Source: DASXQK01 sp963724385
GTDB taxonomy: Bacteria; Pseudomonadota; Alphaproteobacteria; Dongiales; Dongiaceae
Length of the DNA stretch: 64,000 nucleotides
Direction of reading: 5' to 3'
Assembly: GCA_963724385.1 (NCBI GenBank)
Contig: CAVRUJ010000001.1
Coordinates: 1,116,001-1,180,000, forward strand
In this document: positions 35,283 through 44,625 of the stretch, piece after piece
Numbering within the stretch: position 1 is the stretch's first letter
How the letters are laid out: each line of letters opens with the position of its first letter
Position numbers and translations under genes: made by a program
Notes under the pieces: model-generated
Seen by the model: the letters and a program-made list of their open reading frames with translations, nothing else
What the model was told of the DNA's origin: nothing
Database searches by the model: none

Positions 35283-36245
35283 TCAGCGCAGGCGCCGCTC
35301 CCGGCCATAGAGCAGCAGCATGCCGATGATGACGAAGCCATAGATCACCTGCCGGCCGAACTCCTCCATCTGCATGACCGAGAGGATCGACTGGAGGAGG
35401 GTGATCAGGATCACCCCCGCGATCGTGCCGAGATAGGAGCCGCGTCCGCCCAGGATCGAAGTGCCGCCGAGGACGACGGCGGCGATGGACGGCAGGAGAT
35501 AGGCGTCGCCCATGGCCTGGGCCGCCTTGCTGGCATAGCCGGCGAGGAGCTCGCCGGCGAAGGCCGAGAGCCCGCCGGAAATCGCAAAGGCGATCATCAC
35601 CACGCGCTGGGTGTCGATGCCGGAAAGATAGGCCGCGCGCTCCCGGTTGCCGATCGCGTAGATCGCGCGTCCAAAGCTGGTGCGGGTGAACATGAACACC
35701 GTACCCGCGCCGAGCAAGGCCCAGACGATCAAGGCGTTGGGCAGGCCGAACAGGACGTCGCCGGTGGCGATGAATCGCATGGCACGGGAAGCCGAATCCT
35801 GGGGCGAGAACCCGCCCGTATAGGCGACCATCAGGCCCTGGGCCACGGCGTTCACGGCGAGCGTGATGATCATCGAAGGGATCCGCAGGTAGGCGACCCC
35901 GATGCCGTTGACGAGGCCGAGCGCGATGCCGCAGAGCAGGCCGAAAGGAATTGCCAGTATCGTGCCCCATTCGCCGTGGGCCGTCGCCGCGCAGGCCATC
36001 ATCCCGCCGACCGCCACGACCCAGGGGACGGAAAGGTCGATCTGGCCCAGCAGGATCACGACCATCATGCCGGTCGCAATCACGCCGAGGAAGGAGGCGA
36101 CCTTCAACTGCTGCAGGAGATATGCGGGCGAGAGGAACTCGCGCGTATAGAGGCTGCCCAGGAAGAGCAGCACCAGGATGCAGCCGAAGGCGGTGGCGAC
36201 CGCCGGATCGACCCGCCGCAACGCCGCTGGCAGGCGCATGGTCAT
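35283..36245 (-). CDS. Sugar ABC transporter permease 2 (ribose/xylose type)
   Basis: 320 residues, about eight to ten membrane spans, BPD_transp_2 family (GQIDLSVPWVVAVGG and GLVNGIGVAYLRIPSMIITL regions). With the permease at 36386 it would form a heterodimeric channel, as in RbsC-type importers that use two permease genes. It lies downstream of the other permease, separated by a large composite palindrome. Substrate probably a pentose or polyol. Confidence 0.88.
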   Translation of the reverse strand: MTMRLPAALRRVDPAVATAFGCILVLLFLGSLYTREFLSPAYLLQQLKVASFLGVIATGMMVVILLGQIDLSVPWVVAVGGMMACAATAHGEWGTILAIPFGLLCGIALGLVNGIGVAYLRIPSMIITLAVNAVAQGLMVAYTGGFSPQDSASRAMRFIATGDVLFGLPNALIVWALLGAGTVFMFTRTSFGRAIYAIGNRERAAYLSGIDTQRVVMIAFAISGGLSAFAGELLAGYASKAAQAMGDAYLLPSIAAVVLGGTSILGGRGSYLGTIAGVILITLLQSILSVMQMEEFGRQVIYGFVIIGMLLLYGRERRLR

Positions 36246-36255
36246 CGGCGGGCCC

Positions 36256-36365
36256 TAGTACCGACTTTCGCAGAAAGTCGGTACATCGTTTTAAGTCTTA
36301 GTATCAGATTCACGCAGAAATTCGCGACAATGCCCCGAGTCACGAATTTCTGCGATCTGATACTG
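36256..36365. repeat. Composite palindromic repeat, copy 1
   Basis: Stem 1: GTACCGACTTTC (36258-36269) and GAAAGTCGGTAC (36273-36284), perfect, around GCA. Stem 2: AGTATCAGAT (36300-36309) with ATCTGATACT (36355-36364), enclosing CGCAGAAATTCG (36313-36324) with CGAATTTCTGCG (36343-36354). A second copy in the same orientation is at 51246-51356. It sits between two permease genes. Confidence 0.75.
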
Positions 36366-36385
36366 AAGGCGACCATCGGCCCGGC

Positions 36386-37372
36386 TCACGCGAAGAGATC
36401 GAGCCGGTTGCGGATCTGGAACAGGCGCGCCGAACCCACGCAGACCGCCAGCAGCAGGACGACCCCCTGGAACAAGGGCTGCCAGAGAGGGTCGAGATCG
36501 AACACGAACAGGAGGTCGCCGATGGTGCGGAAGGCGAGCGCGCCGAAGATGGCACCGACCGCGCTGCCCACGCCGCCGAACAGCGACACGCCGCCCAACA
36601 CGACGGCGGCGATGGAATAGAGGGTATAGGTGCCGCCGTTGGCGACGGATGCCTCCCCCGAATAGGTGATGAAGGTGACATAGAGGCCACCCATGGCCGA
36701 GAGCAGGCCCGACAGGGTGTAGGCGCAGAACTTCGCCCGCTGGATCGGCACGCCGGACATATAGGCCGCGACTTCCGAGGATCCCGTGGCATAGACGGCC
36801 CGTCCCATGGCCGAACGCCGGAAAGGAATCCAGACGACAAGGACGACGCCGAGCAGCGCCACGAGACTCGTCGGGATTCCACCCGGCAGCCGGCCGGTCA
36901 TGAAATCGGCTATGTCCGAATTGAAGTTGTCGGAATTGCCCGGCTGGGGCCTGAGCCACAAGGCGATGCCGTAGTAGATCGAACCGGTGGCGATGGTGGC
37001 AACGATCGGCTGCAGCCGGCCGTAGATGACCACGAGGCCGTTGAGGGCGCCACAGACCAGCCCCGCCGCGAGCACGCCGACCACGCCGAGCAAGGCCATG
37101 GGGGTCGAGCCGGCGACGATGTAGGAGCCGAGGCAATTGGTGAAGATGAATATCATGCCTGCCGACAGGTCGATGCCGGCGGTAAGCACGACCATGGTCT
37201 GGCCCATGGCCACGAGGGCCAGGAGCACGCCCTTGTTGGCGGCCGTCTGGACCACGTTGGCGGTGAACCCGGCCGGGTGCTTGCTGACATAGACGACGAA
37301 CATGAAGAGGAAAATCGCAAGGGCCAGGAGCGTGCCGCGCTGCTCGGCCAATCGGAAGCGCCAGTCCCTCAT
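36386..37372 (-). CDS. Sugar ABC transporter permease 1 (ribose/xylose type)
   Basis: 328 residues with the same BPD_transp_2 family features (AGIDLSAGMIFIFTN; GALNGLVVIYGRLQPIVATI). Its ATG overlaps the stop of the ATPase gene upstream, so it is coupled. Forms the membrane channel together with the 35283 permease. Confidence 0.9.
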   Translation of the reverse strand: MRDWRFRLAEQRGTLLALAIFLFMFVVYVSKHPAGFTANVVQTAANKGVLLALVAMGQTMVVLTAGIDLSAGMIFIFTNCLGSYIVAGSTPMALLGVVGVLAAGLVCGALNGLVVIYGRLQPIVATIATGSIYYGIALWLRPQPGNSDNFNSDIADFMTGRLPGGIPTSLVALLGVVLVVWIPFRRSAMGRAVYATGSSEVAAYMSGVPIQRAKFCAYTLSGLLSAMGGLYVTFITYSGEASVANGGTYTLYSIAAVVLGGVSLFGGVGSAVGAIFGALAFRTIGDLLFVFDLDPLWQPLFQGVVLLLAVCVGSARLFQIRNRLDLFA

Positions 37373-38922
37373 GCGTTGGCCGCCGGCCTGCCGCCTGCGT
37401 CCCCCTGGTCGGTGGCGATGTTGAGGGCGCTGGCGACCAGGGCCCGTTCGGTGATCTGGTTCTCGACGAGGGTGCGCTTGACCGTGCCGTCATAGAGGAC
37501 CAGCACCCGGTTGCAGCAGCCGATCAGCTCGTCGTAGTCGGTCGAATAGAAGATGATCGCAGCGCCGGAATCGGCGAGCTTGCGCAGAAGCTGATAGATC
37601 TCCTGCTTGGTGCCGACGTCGATGCCGCGGGTCGGATCGTTGAGAAGGATGATCCGCGGCGCCACCATCAGCCATTTGGCGATGACCACTTTCTGCTGGT
37701 TGCCGCCGGAGAGCGAGCCGACCGGTATGTCGACGCCGTCGGTGCGGATGGCCAGAAGCCGGATCATTTCGTCGACGGCCTTGCGCTCGGCCCCGCGGTC
37801 GATGACGCCCCAATGGCACAGGCGATCCATGGCGGCGAAGGACAGATTGGCCTTGACCGCCATGGGCAGCATCAGGCCTTCGGTCTTGCGGTCCTCGGGG
37901 ATCAGCGCCATGCCGATCTTGCGCGATTTCGCGGCCCTGGGGCTGCTGATCCGCGTCGGCTTGCCGTCGATCAGAATCTCGCCGCTCACCCCCATGAGCA
38001 CACCGAACAACGCCAGCAGCAATTCGCGCTGGCCCTGGCCGTCGAGGCCGCCGAGCCCCACCACCTCGCCGGCGCGCGCCGAGAGCGAGATATCCCGAAG
38101 ACGCTGGCCCCAGGTGAGGTTGCGCACCTCGAGGACCGGCGGCCTGTCGCTAGGCCTGGCGGGCGATTTCGGCGGAAACACGTGGCTGTACTCCCGCCCG
38201 ATCATCATCTCGACCACCTCGTTGTCGGTCTTGGTGCCGGCGAGGTAGGTCGCGACGTTGCGCCCGTTGCGGAAGACGGTGCACTCGTCGGCAAGCTCGG
38301 CGATCTCGTGCATGCGATGCGAGATGTAGAGCAGGGCCAGGCCCTCGGACCTGAGCCGCTTCAGCACCGCGAAGACCCGAGTCACATCGGCGGCGGTGAG
38401 CGCCGAGGTGGCTTCGTCGAGGATGAGGATGCGGGGCTGGCGCGCCAGCGCCTTGGCAATCTCGACGATCTGGCGGCGCGACAAGGGCAGGTCCTTGACC
38501 GGCGCCATGGGATGGATGTCCTCGCCGCCGGCGCGAGTCAGCGCCTGCTCGGCGATCCGGCGCTGGGCGCGCCGATCGATCAGGCCGAAGCGCTTGGGCG
38601 GATTGCTGATGACGATGTTGTCGGCGACGGAAAGATCCGGGATGAGGGACAGCTCCTGGAAGATGCAGACCACGCCGGCCGCGATCGCGCTGGCTGGATC
38701 GGGAAAGACGACCTCGCGCCCCTCCAGGGTCAGACGGCCCTTGTCCGGCGCGACCACGCCGGCCATGACCTTGATGAGGGTGGATTTGCCGGCCCCGTTC
38801 TCGCCCAGCACCGCGTGCACGCGGCCGCCATGGACGGTCAACTTTGCTTCTTCCAGCGCCCGCACGCCGCCGTAGCGCTTGGACACGCCTTCCATGCGGA
38901 AGAGCGGAGCAGCTGCGTCCAT
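37369..38922 (-). CDS. Sugar ABC transporter ATPase, two ATP-binding domains
   Basis: 517 residues from ATG 38922 (a GTG at 38931 is also possible). Domain 1 has an intact Walker A, GENGAGKST (40-48), signature LPLSRRQ and Walker B ILILDEAT. Domain 2 has a degenerate P-loop (GLGGLDGQGQREL) but an LSGGNQQK signature, typical of RbsA/MglA-type ATPases. Energises import of the sugar captured by the binding protein. It follows a hairpin that separates it from the binding-protein gene. Confidence 0.92.
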   Translation of the reverse strand: MDAAAPLFRMEGVSKRYGGVRALEEAKLTVHGGRVHAVLGENGAGKSTLIKVMAGVVAPDKGRLTLEGREVVFPDPASAIAAGVVCIFQELSLIPDLSVADNIVISNPPKRFGLIDRRAQRRIAEQALTRAGGEDIHPMAPVKDLPLSRRQIVEIAKALARQPRILILDEATSALTAADVTRVFAVLKRLRSEGLALLYISHRMHEIAELADECTVFRNGRNVATYLAGTKTDNEVVEMMIGREYSHVFPPKSPARPSDRPPVLEVRNLTWGQRLRDISLSARAGEVVGLGGLDGQGQRELLLALFGVLMGVSGEILIDGKPTRISSPRAAKSRKIGMALIPEDRKTEGLMLPMAVKANLSFAAMDRLCHWGVIDRGAERKAVDEMIRLLAIRTDGVDIPVGSLSGGNQQKVVIAKWLMVAPRIILLNDPTRGIDVGTKQEIYQLLRKLADSGAAIIFYSTDYDELIGCCNRVLVLYDGTVKRTLVENQITERALVASALNIATDQGDAGGRPAANA

Positions 38923-38940
38923 CCTACTCACTCACAATAG

Positions 38941-38968
38941 GGGCGCCGGGGAGTGTTCCCCGGCGCCC
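38941..38968 (-). promoter_or_regulatory. Intercistronic hairpin between binding-protein and ATPase genes
   Basis: Perfect 12-bp stem GGGCGCCGGGGA (38941-38952) and TCCCCGGCGCCC (38957-38968) with loop GTGT. There is no T-run. Placement after an abundant binding-protein gene and before the ATPase suggests mRNA stabilisation or partial termination that lowers downstream expression. Confidence 0.55.
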
Positions 38969-38991
38969 AAGCTGTCAGTCCCTTGAAGTAC

Positions 38992-40134
38992 CTACTGATT
39001 GGTCTGCGTCTGCCCCATGATTTCCTGCGCGGTGAAGTTGATCCCGCAGGTCGGGAAGGCGTTGCCGACGAAGAAGTTGTCGGACTGGGTCGAGTAGTAG
39101 TTCACGCCGTCCTTGAAGTCGGGATCTTCGACGATGGCAAGCGGCAGCTTCACCGACTGGGGCACCACGTGGCCCTGCAGGGCGTCGAGCGCGGTCTTCA
39201 TGGCAACCGCCACCTGGGCCGGGCCGGTGCCTGCGGACGAGCAGACGAGGCCATCCTTCGAGTGGGCGCCACAGAACTTGCGGAAGCCGTTCTCGGTCTC
39301 GCCGCCGAAGGGTACGAAGGGATGCCCGGCGTCGATCAAGGCCTGGACGACGCCGGTGTCCCCGCCTTGGGCGGTGATGCCGTCGAAGTGCTTCTGCACG
39401 GCGATCGCGTCGGCCGTCGCCTTCTGGGCCGTGGGGTCATCCCACTTGCCGACGACTTCGACCACGTTCCACGGCTTGCCCGAGGCATCGAGAGTCTCGT
39501 GGATGCCGTTGTGCCGGTCGGTATCGACCGAAGTCCCGGCCACGCCGCGCACCTCGAGGATCTTGCCGCCGTTCGGCAGATGCTTGATCAGCCAGTTGGC
39601 CCACAGCACGCCCAGGCCCTTCTGGTCAACGTCGACATCGATGGCGTCTTCGGTATCGAGGATGTTGTCGAAGGCGACCAGGATGACGCCGGCGTCCTTC
39701 GCGCGCTTGATCACGGGCGCGAAGGCCTTGGGGTTCTGGGCGTTGACGATGATGGCGTCATAGCCGGAATCGATGAAGTTGTTGATCGCGGCGATCTGGG
39801 CGGCGACGTCTTCGCCGGTCGACACGACCTTGAACTCTTTCAGCATCGCGGCGACGGCAGGCTGGGCGGCATAGGCCTTGGCCGTCTTGATCATCTGGAT
39901 GCGCCAGGTGTTGGCGATGAAGCCGTTGGCGAGCGCGATGCGGTATGGGCCTGGCTTGGCCGGGTACTTGAAGAACTTGGTCTGGGCCGACCACGGCACG
40001 TAGCAGGTCGGATCGCTGGACGGACCGGCGACGATGTCGGGACCGGCGGCCATTGCCGTCGTGGTGACGCCGAAGAGAAGTGCAAGTGCGCCGACCATGG
40101 TCAGCGCGCCATTCGCGGAGACGGAACGCTTCAT
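38992..40134 (-). CDS. Sugar ABC transporter substrate-binding protein (periplasmic)
   Basis: 380 residues from ATG 40134 with GGAGG 7 nt upstream. Signal peptide about 1-34 (cleavage near TAMAA). The periplasmic-binding-protein fold of the ribose/galactose class is visible (IALANGFIANTWRIQMIKTAKAYA, then AGVILVAFDNIL). A conserved Cys-rich region (TCYVPW; FRKFCGAHSKDGLVC) suggests two disulfides. The first gene of the ABC operon; the FadR-type regulator gene lies upstream. Confidence 0.9.
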   Translation of the reverse strand: MKRSVSANGALTMVGALALLFGVTTTAMAAGPDIVAGPSSDPTCYVPWSAQTKFFKYPAKPGPYRIALANGFIANTWRIQMIKTAKAYAAQPAVAAMLKEFKVVSTGEDVAAQIAAINNFIDSGYDAIIVNAQNPKAFAPVIKRAKDAGVILVAFDNILDTEDAIDVDVDQKGLGVLWANWLIKHLPNGGKILEVRGVAGTSVDTDRHNGIHETLDASGKPWNVVEVVGKWDDPTAQKATADAIAVQKHFDGITAQGGDTGVVQALIDAGHPFVPFGGETENGFRKFCGAHSKDGLVCSSAGTGPAQVAVAMKTALDALQGHVVPQSVKLPLAIVEDPDFKDGVNYYSTQSDNFFVGNAFPTCGINFTAQEIMGQTQTNQ

Positions 40135-40262
40135 TGGAATCCTCCCTATGTCGATTGCTGTCCGGACCCGTAGCGGGCGACCCGAAGCCCGACGACTTGC
40201 GGCCGACGAACAAATCCACCAGGCAGTCGCAGCTTCGCTTGCAATCATTTTTCCTGGCAAGC

Positions 40263-40273
40263 TTGTCATACCA
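40263..40273. promoter_or_regulatory. FadR-family operator candidate upstream of the binding-protein gene
   Basis: TTGTCATACCA matches the FadR-subfamily consensus TNGTNNNACNA. A related 12-mer (TCATACAATATG) occurs at 41325-41336, differing in one base from TCATACCATATG at 40266-40277. The placement on both sides of the gntR gene fits autoregulation and control of the ABC operon. Confidence 0.45.
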
Positions 40274-40335
40274 TATGGGTAGTAATTCCGTCAACATTGC
40301 CAGAAGATGTTGGCGGTTCGACCAGCCCTCTGCGC

Positions 40336-41101
40336 TCAATCGCCTTGGGTCGGCAGGATCTCGGCACCGGAAAGATCGGTGCCGGTAATCTTGGTTATGT
40401 CGGCGGCGGCATTGCGCAGCAGCGTCATGGCTGCGGTATGGGCCAGCTCGGGCTTTCCTTCCACAATCCCGTTCAACAGGTCGCGATGCTCCTCGATCGC
40501 CCGCAGGCGATGCGTTCCGCGAACGGAGATGCGAAACATTTCCCCGAGGGCGAGGCTGAACAATTGGCCAATGGGCCAGAAAAACTCATTATGAGTGGCG
40601 AAATATATCGCCTTGTGGAACTGCAGATCGGCTTCGACCCAGCGCTCTGCGTCATCGCGTGCCGCGACCATGTCGGCAAACAGTTCGCGAAGCCGCTTCT
40701 GGTCGGAGGCATCTGCCGCTTGCGCGGCCAGCGCCGCAGCGGCCGGCTCGGTCGCGTTGCGCAATTGCAGCATCTTGCGTAGATATGCGTCCATATCAGT
40801 GACTTCGAGCCGCCATCGCAGCACATCGGGATCGAGGTGATTCCAACGCTCCGGCTCGCACACCCGGGTACCGACCTTCGGTCGGGATTCAACCAGACCC
40901 TTGGCGATGAGGCCGCGGATCGCCTCGCGCATCGAACGTCCGGCTGACGCCCATCATCTGGCACAGGCCCGCTTCCGACGGAAGTGTCTGGCCGGGTGAA
41001 AAATCGCCGCGCAAGATCGCCACGCCGATCTCGTCCGCAAGACGCAAATGAACCCGTCGGATCACCGACCGGAGCGAACCGGCTCTGTCGGCCTCGCTCA
41101 C
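40336..41101 (-). pseudogene. FadR-type GntR regulator, broken by a 1-nt frameshift
   Basis: Reading from GTG 41101, frame 1 gives a GntR winged helix (RLADEIGVAILRGDFSPGQ, then MGVSRT), and at 40935-40936 one extra base (T on the minus strand) shifts the frame; frame 2 continues with MREAIRGLIAKGLVESRPKV and a complete FCD domain (AEPAAA... with a metal-type EADLQFHKAI). Removing one base gives GVSRTSMREAIRGL, the canonical family sequence. Divergent or adjacent to the sugar ABC operon, which it presumably repressed. Either a real null allele or an assembly error. Confidence 0.75.
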
Positions 41102-41431
41102 AAGGGAATTCCTGGGAGCAGGATATGGTGATCCGCGCTGCATTTTCGGCCCGGGTGAAGGTTGGGGTGCTGGCTTGTCCGCTGCAAAAGAGGAGCATCC
41201 CTATGCCGCTTGTGCCCCTCGTCCGGCGCTTGGGAGCAAGTTCTCGGGATGGCGCAGGACGTTAGCCGAATCCTCATTGAGGCCTTCCCCATCCTCGACG
41301 CGATGGAGCTTGAGCATGTTCATATCATACAATATGACCAATGAGAAACGAAAACCGCCGATCGGCTCTGGGATTGGCTCTGCTGCGCGCGGGTAATATA
41401 TCGCGAACGGTAGATGCCTTGCCCGGTTGGT
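41102..41431. other. Gap between the regulator and dioxygenase genes
   Basis: No supported gene. It holds the possible operator TCATACAATATG (41325-41336) and a presumed promoter zone. Short frames here have no coherent composition. Confidence 0.5.
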
Positions 41432-42256
41432 TCAGAAAGGCTTGTCGCCCTTTATGGTCACCCGGAATCCCGAGCGGACTTGAGGAAAATAGTCCCAGAG
41501 CGCCATGTGCTGGGCGCATCGATTGTCCCAGAAGGCGACGGAATTCTGCCGCCAGCGAAACCGCATCTGGAACTCCGGCCGGGCGCAGTGGCCGACAAGG
41601 TAGGCGAGGATCGCCTCGCTTTCCTCTCGCGATAGGTCGTTGATCCGGGTCGTGAACATCCGGTTGACGTAAAGGGTCTTGCGCCCAGTTTCCGGATGGG
41701 TGCGAACGACCGGATGCACCGCCCGGGGGTACTGCTTGGCCCGGTCGTCCACGCCTTGGTCCTTATACCGGCCTCGATAGTAGGGCTCGCCGTCATGGGT
41801 AGCCGTCAGGCCCTCGAGATAGGCCTTCATCCGCTCCGAGAGGGCGCCATAGGCGGCATACATGCTGGCGAAGAGCGTGTCCCCGCCCACGGCAGGGACG
41901 ACGCGCAGATGCAGGATACTGCCCATGGGCGGCTCCGCATCGCAGGACACGTCGGAGTGCCAGCTCTCGCCGGCGACGTAGGTCGATGTGGCGTCGGTGT
42001 GAACCGGCATCACCTCCGGATGGCCTGCCGGGGCCGGCGCGCCGGGGTGGATGTGAAGCTCGCCGAACTGGCGCCCGAAGGCCTTCTGGCTGTCCAGATC
42101 GAAGAGCTGGTCGCGAAAGAACAACACCTGGTGCTCGAGCAGGGCAGCGCGGATCTCGCCGATCTGGCGCGGACCCGCCTTGGTCAAGTCCACGCCCGCG
42201 ACTTCGGCACCGATATGGGGCGAGACGGGCCGCACCTCGATCGTTTCGTATCCCAT
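41432..42256 (-). CDS. TauD/TfdA-family Fe(II)/2-oxoglutarate dioxygenase
   Basis: 274 residues from ATG 42256 with GAGGAG 8 nt upstream. The HxD iron motif is in WHSDVSC (with the preceding VAGESWHSD), the distal His in DNRCAQHMALWDYF and the 2-oxoglutarate Arg in RSGFR. The N-terminal YETIEVRPVSPHIGAEVAGV is typical. The family hydroxylates taurine, herbicides or other sulfonates, with the substrate not readable here. The neighbouring genes are unrelated. Confidence 0.88.
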   Translation of the reverse strand: MGYETIEVRPVSPHIGAEVAGVDLTKAGPRQIGEIRAALLEHQVLFFRDQLFDLDSQKAFGRQFGELHIHPGAPAPAGHPEVMPVHTDATSTYVAGESWHSDVSCDAEPPMGSILHLRVVPAVGGDTLFASMYAAYGALSERMKAYLEGLTATHDGEPYYRGRYKDQGVDDRAKQYPRAVHPVVRTHPETGRKTLYVNRMFTTRINDLSREESEAILAYLVGHCARPEFQMRFRWRQNSVAFWDNRCAQHMALWDYFPQVRSGFRVTIKGDKPF

Positions 42257-42424
42257 GGCCAAGCTCCTCGATACCGGCAGAGAGTGCCTCCGGTTGCCGC
42301 TGGCGTCCACAACGCCCTCTACTCCTGTCCGGCGCAGATGGTGTAAGACCTCATCTTGGCGATCCTGGCCGTCAGGATCGGGGTGTCCACCCGTGACGGG
42401 CCGTTTGGCCAGGAGTTGGCATCG

Positions 42425-43243
42425 ATGGGATACCTAGGATCGCAAGCGCGAGCCGACGGGGCGGGCCCTTGGCCAGGGGGGCGAAGGCCTGCGAGGCTGC
42501 TCCTGGCCGCGGCCGTGGCTTGGCTCGCTTGGCCGGCGGCCGTGAGTCTCGCGGCGCAGTCGCTGTACGACAAGCCGGCCCGGGTGCAGCATCTGCCGCT
42601 TCCCGCCGATCCCCAGAACCCCCAAGCCAAGGCCGTGCTCTCCTGCTTCTACTTTCGCCATTTCATGGTCAAGCAGGTCGATCTGGGGGAATTGGGCGCC
42701 GAACAGCTTTCGATCCTTCCCATCGAGGCTGGAAATCAGGCGCCGGTTTGCCAGCACGACAACGCCGCCGACGAGAAGGTGGTGTCGCCGGACGACTGGA
42801 GCGGGTATTTCGACGGCGTCAGGGGGAACTACGTGTTCTTCTCCGCCGAAGACGGCTGGAACGACGGGTTGGGCTTCGCCGTCTTCACCGCTGCCGACGC
42901 CAAGAAGGTATTCGAGGACGTAGCCAAGAAATGGCGCTCCATTTCCCTGACGCCCTCGGGCATCGCCATGCGGTACGAGAGGGTCTATGGCGCCAAATGC
43001 TCCCTGGAGGCCGACAAGGCCGGCTGCTGGCGGCAGATTGAACAGGACACCGGTCTCAGGGGAACGGCGCCCGATTGCGCCGCCGCCTATGAGGCGGAAA
43101 AGAAGCGCACGCCGACCATGATTCAGGCAGTGATCGACGACCCGACGGTGATCGACTACGAGGCGGCGGCTTCCATTGGCCCGGGCGGCTCGAAAATCGC
43201 ACCTGTCACCGGCAAGGCCATCGCCTGCCGGCCGTCCGTCTGA
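42425..43243 (+). CDS. Secreted protein of unknown family
   Basis: 272 residues from ATG 42425 (AGGAG 9 nt upstream). A signal peptide of about 45 residues (hydrophobic core LLLAAAVAWLAWPAAVSLA) is followed by a mature part with several cysteines (VLSCFYFRHF, VCQHDNAAD, KCSLE, GCWRQ, PDCAAAY), probably paired disulfides, and an aromatic/acidic centre (SAEDGWNDGLGFAVF). No family recognised. Periplasmic or exported. Confidence 0.8.
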   Translation: MGYLGSQARADGAGPWPGGRRPARLLLAAAVAWLAWPAAVSLAAQSLYDKPARVQHLPLPADPQNPQAKAVLSCFYFRHFMVKQVDLGELGAEQLSILPIEAGNQAPVCQHDNAADEKVVSPDDWSGYFDGVRGNYVFFSAEDGWNDGLGFAVFTAADAKKVFEDVAKKWRSISLTPSGIAMRYERVYGAKCSLEADKAGCWRQIEQDTGLRGTAPDCAAAYEAEKKRTPTMIQAVIDDPTVIDYEAAASIGPGGSKIAPVTGKAIACRPSV

Positions 43244-43295
43244 GGCGCGGCCGGGCTCGGGCGGATTCTCGGATTCGAGGCATGTTCAGACGCAT

Positions 43296-43799
43296 ATGTC
43301 TGCCATGACTCCCGACTGGTCGGTCCAGCGCAAGAAGGCCGCCAACGGAGTCGCCTCGGTGCTGTATGGCGTGATTGCGATCATGACCGCCGAGCTCGCC
43401 TATCAGCCCGGTTCTGCCGCGCCGGCAACCCTCGCTGCCGGAGTGCTCCTGGTCGGCCTCGCCATGGCCATGACCCGAATGTTCGTAGAATTGGTCAAAA
43501 CTGAAACCGAGCGGGGCGCGCATATCGGCCTGAGCGAGGCCCTGGCGCTCCTGCGCTCGTCTATCCTGGTTCTGGTCTTTCCCGGCGCGGTTGCGGGGCT
43601 GGTGCTCGTCGCCCAGGCGCTCGGCCTTCCGCGCGGAGCGCTCGCGGACGCGGTGCCGTACATCGGCGTGGCAACTGTGACCGCTCTTGGTTTTGGATCC
43701 AGCTATGTCCTCGACCGCAAGCCCTGGCCGGCCGTGCAGCGCGGCATCTCCTGGACGGTTCTGAGCCTCGTGCTGTTCGCGGCGAAGCAAATCTCTTGA
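43296..43799 (+). CDS. Small polytopic membrane protein
   Basis: 167 residues from ATG 43296. About five hydrophobic segments, beginning after a soluble 20-residue N-terminus (SVQRKKAANGVASVLYGVIA) and ending WTVLSLVLFAAKQIS. No motif recognised. It lies about 50 nt after the secreted-protein gene. Confidence 0.7.
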   Translation: MSAMTPDWSVQRKKAANGVASVLYGVIAIMTAELAYQPGSAAPATLAAGVLLVGLAMAMTRMFVELVKTETERGAHIGLSEALALLRSSILVLVFPGAVAGLVLVAQALGLPRGALADAVPYIGVATVTALGFGSSYVLDRKPWPAVQRGISWTVLSLVLFAAKQIS

Positions 43800-43936
43800 T
43801 GGGAGACCGCGACGACCCGATGCCCGGACTGCGGTCCGGCGGGCGGACATTGCTGCCCTTCCGGTTCACGCTGTAACATTCGGAGGTCTCACGCGCGGGT
43901 ACAGCGCTGCTGTCAAGAGAAAGGCCGATCAGCCCC

Positions 43937-44224
43937 GTGTCCGATCTCTACGTGCTCCAGGAAGCCCTCAGTGATATGGCTGAAGACCCGGAATTCACCG
44001 TGACTTTGGGGCGGCGGGCGGCGGATCTGACTGGCGCGTTCCTCGCCAAGGCCGGCCCCGGAGATGTCGCCACTCTGAAGGCTTGGCTGACCGCACGGCT
44101 CAATCTCGCCGCCACCACGGGCAAGGCCCGGCTGAAGCTGAGCTATGCCAACCGTCGAGCCTACATCCTGCAATGCGCGCTGGACCGGGTGGAAGGGAAA
44201 CCGCCGCCGGCGGACCCCGACTAG
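43937..44224 (+). CDS. Small helical protein, 95 residues
   Basis: Begins at GTG 43937 (MSDLYVLQEALSDMAEDPEF). Largely helical with a basic stretch KARLKLSYANRRAYILQCAL. No family recognised. Codon composition matches neighbouring genes. Confidence is moderate because no ribosome site is obvious. Confidence 0.55.
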   Translation: MSDLYVLQEALSDMAEDPEFTVTLGRRAADLTGAFLAKAGPGDVATLKAWLTARLNLAATTGKARLKLSYANRRAYILQCALDRVEGKPPPADPD

Positions 44225-44287
44225 GGCAGGCAGGCGCCCCTCGGAAACTGCGCCGGGCGCCTGCCGGCCGGGGCCCCGCTGCGCCCG

Positions 44288-44383
44288 CTAGGGCCTTTTC
44301 GCAATCGCGTCCAATTTGGCGATGACGACGCCGAGTTCGACGGCGACGACGATGAGCAGCAGCGGGACGAGAAAACTAAGCAT
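44288..44383 (-). CDS. Candidate 31-residue membrane peptide
   Basis: A short minus-strand frame: a hydrophobic helix (MLSFLVPLLLIVVAVELGVV) followed by a short basic tail. GGGGGAG lies 5 nt before the ATG. Resembles small single-span regulatory membrane proteins. Not verifiable without expression data; it is offered because the ribosome site and hydrophobic pattern are both good. Confidence 0.4.
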   Translation of the reverse strand: MLSFLVPLLLIVVAVELGVVIAKLDAIAKRP

Positions 44384-44625
44384 GGTCGCTCCCCCCTTTT
44401 TCTATTGCGGCATTCACAGGCGTGAACACGCCCGCCCGGGTTGGGGCCCAACGGCTCGAAGCCATGCAAAGGCCTGCAGGCCCCGCGGGGATTCCCGATC
44501 TAGCCGATAGCCGCATGGCATCCTGTCCCCAACAGAGCGGCAGACTCACTCTATGACCGGCGCCCTGGACCGGCAAGCGCCTCGCTGGAGGACGCGGGGG
44601 AACCCCTTGAAGCAGGAATCGAACC

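Noticed and set aside
38953..40173. 406-residue plus-strand frame opposite the sugar-binding-protein gene
   Set aside because: Antisense shadow with skewed composition.
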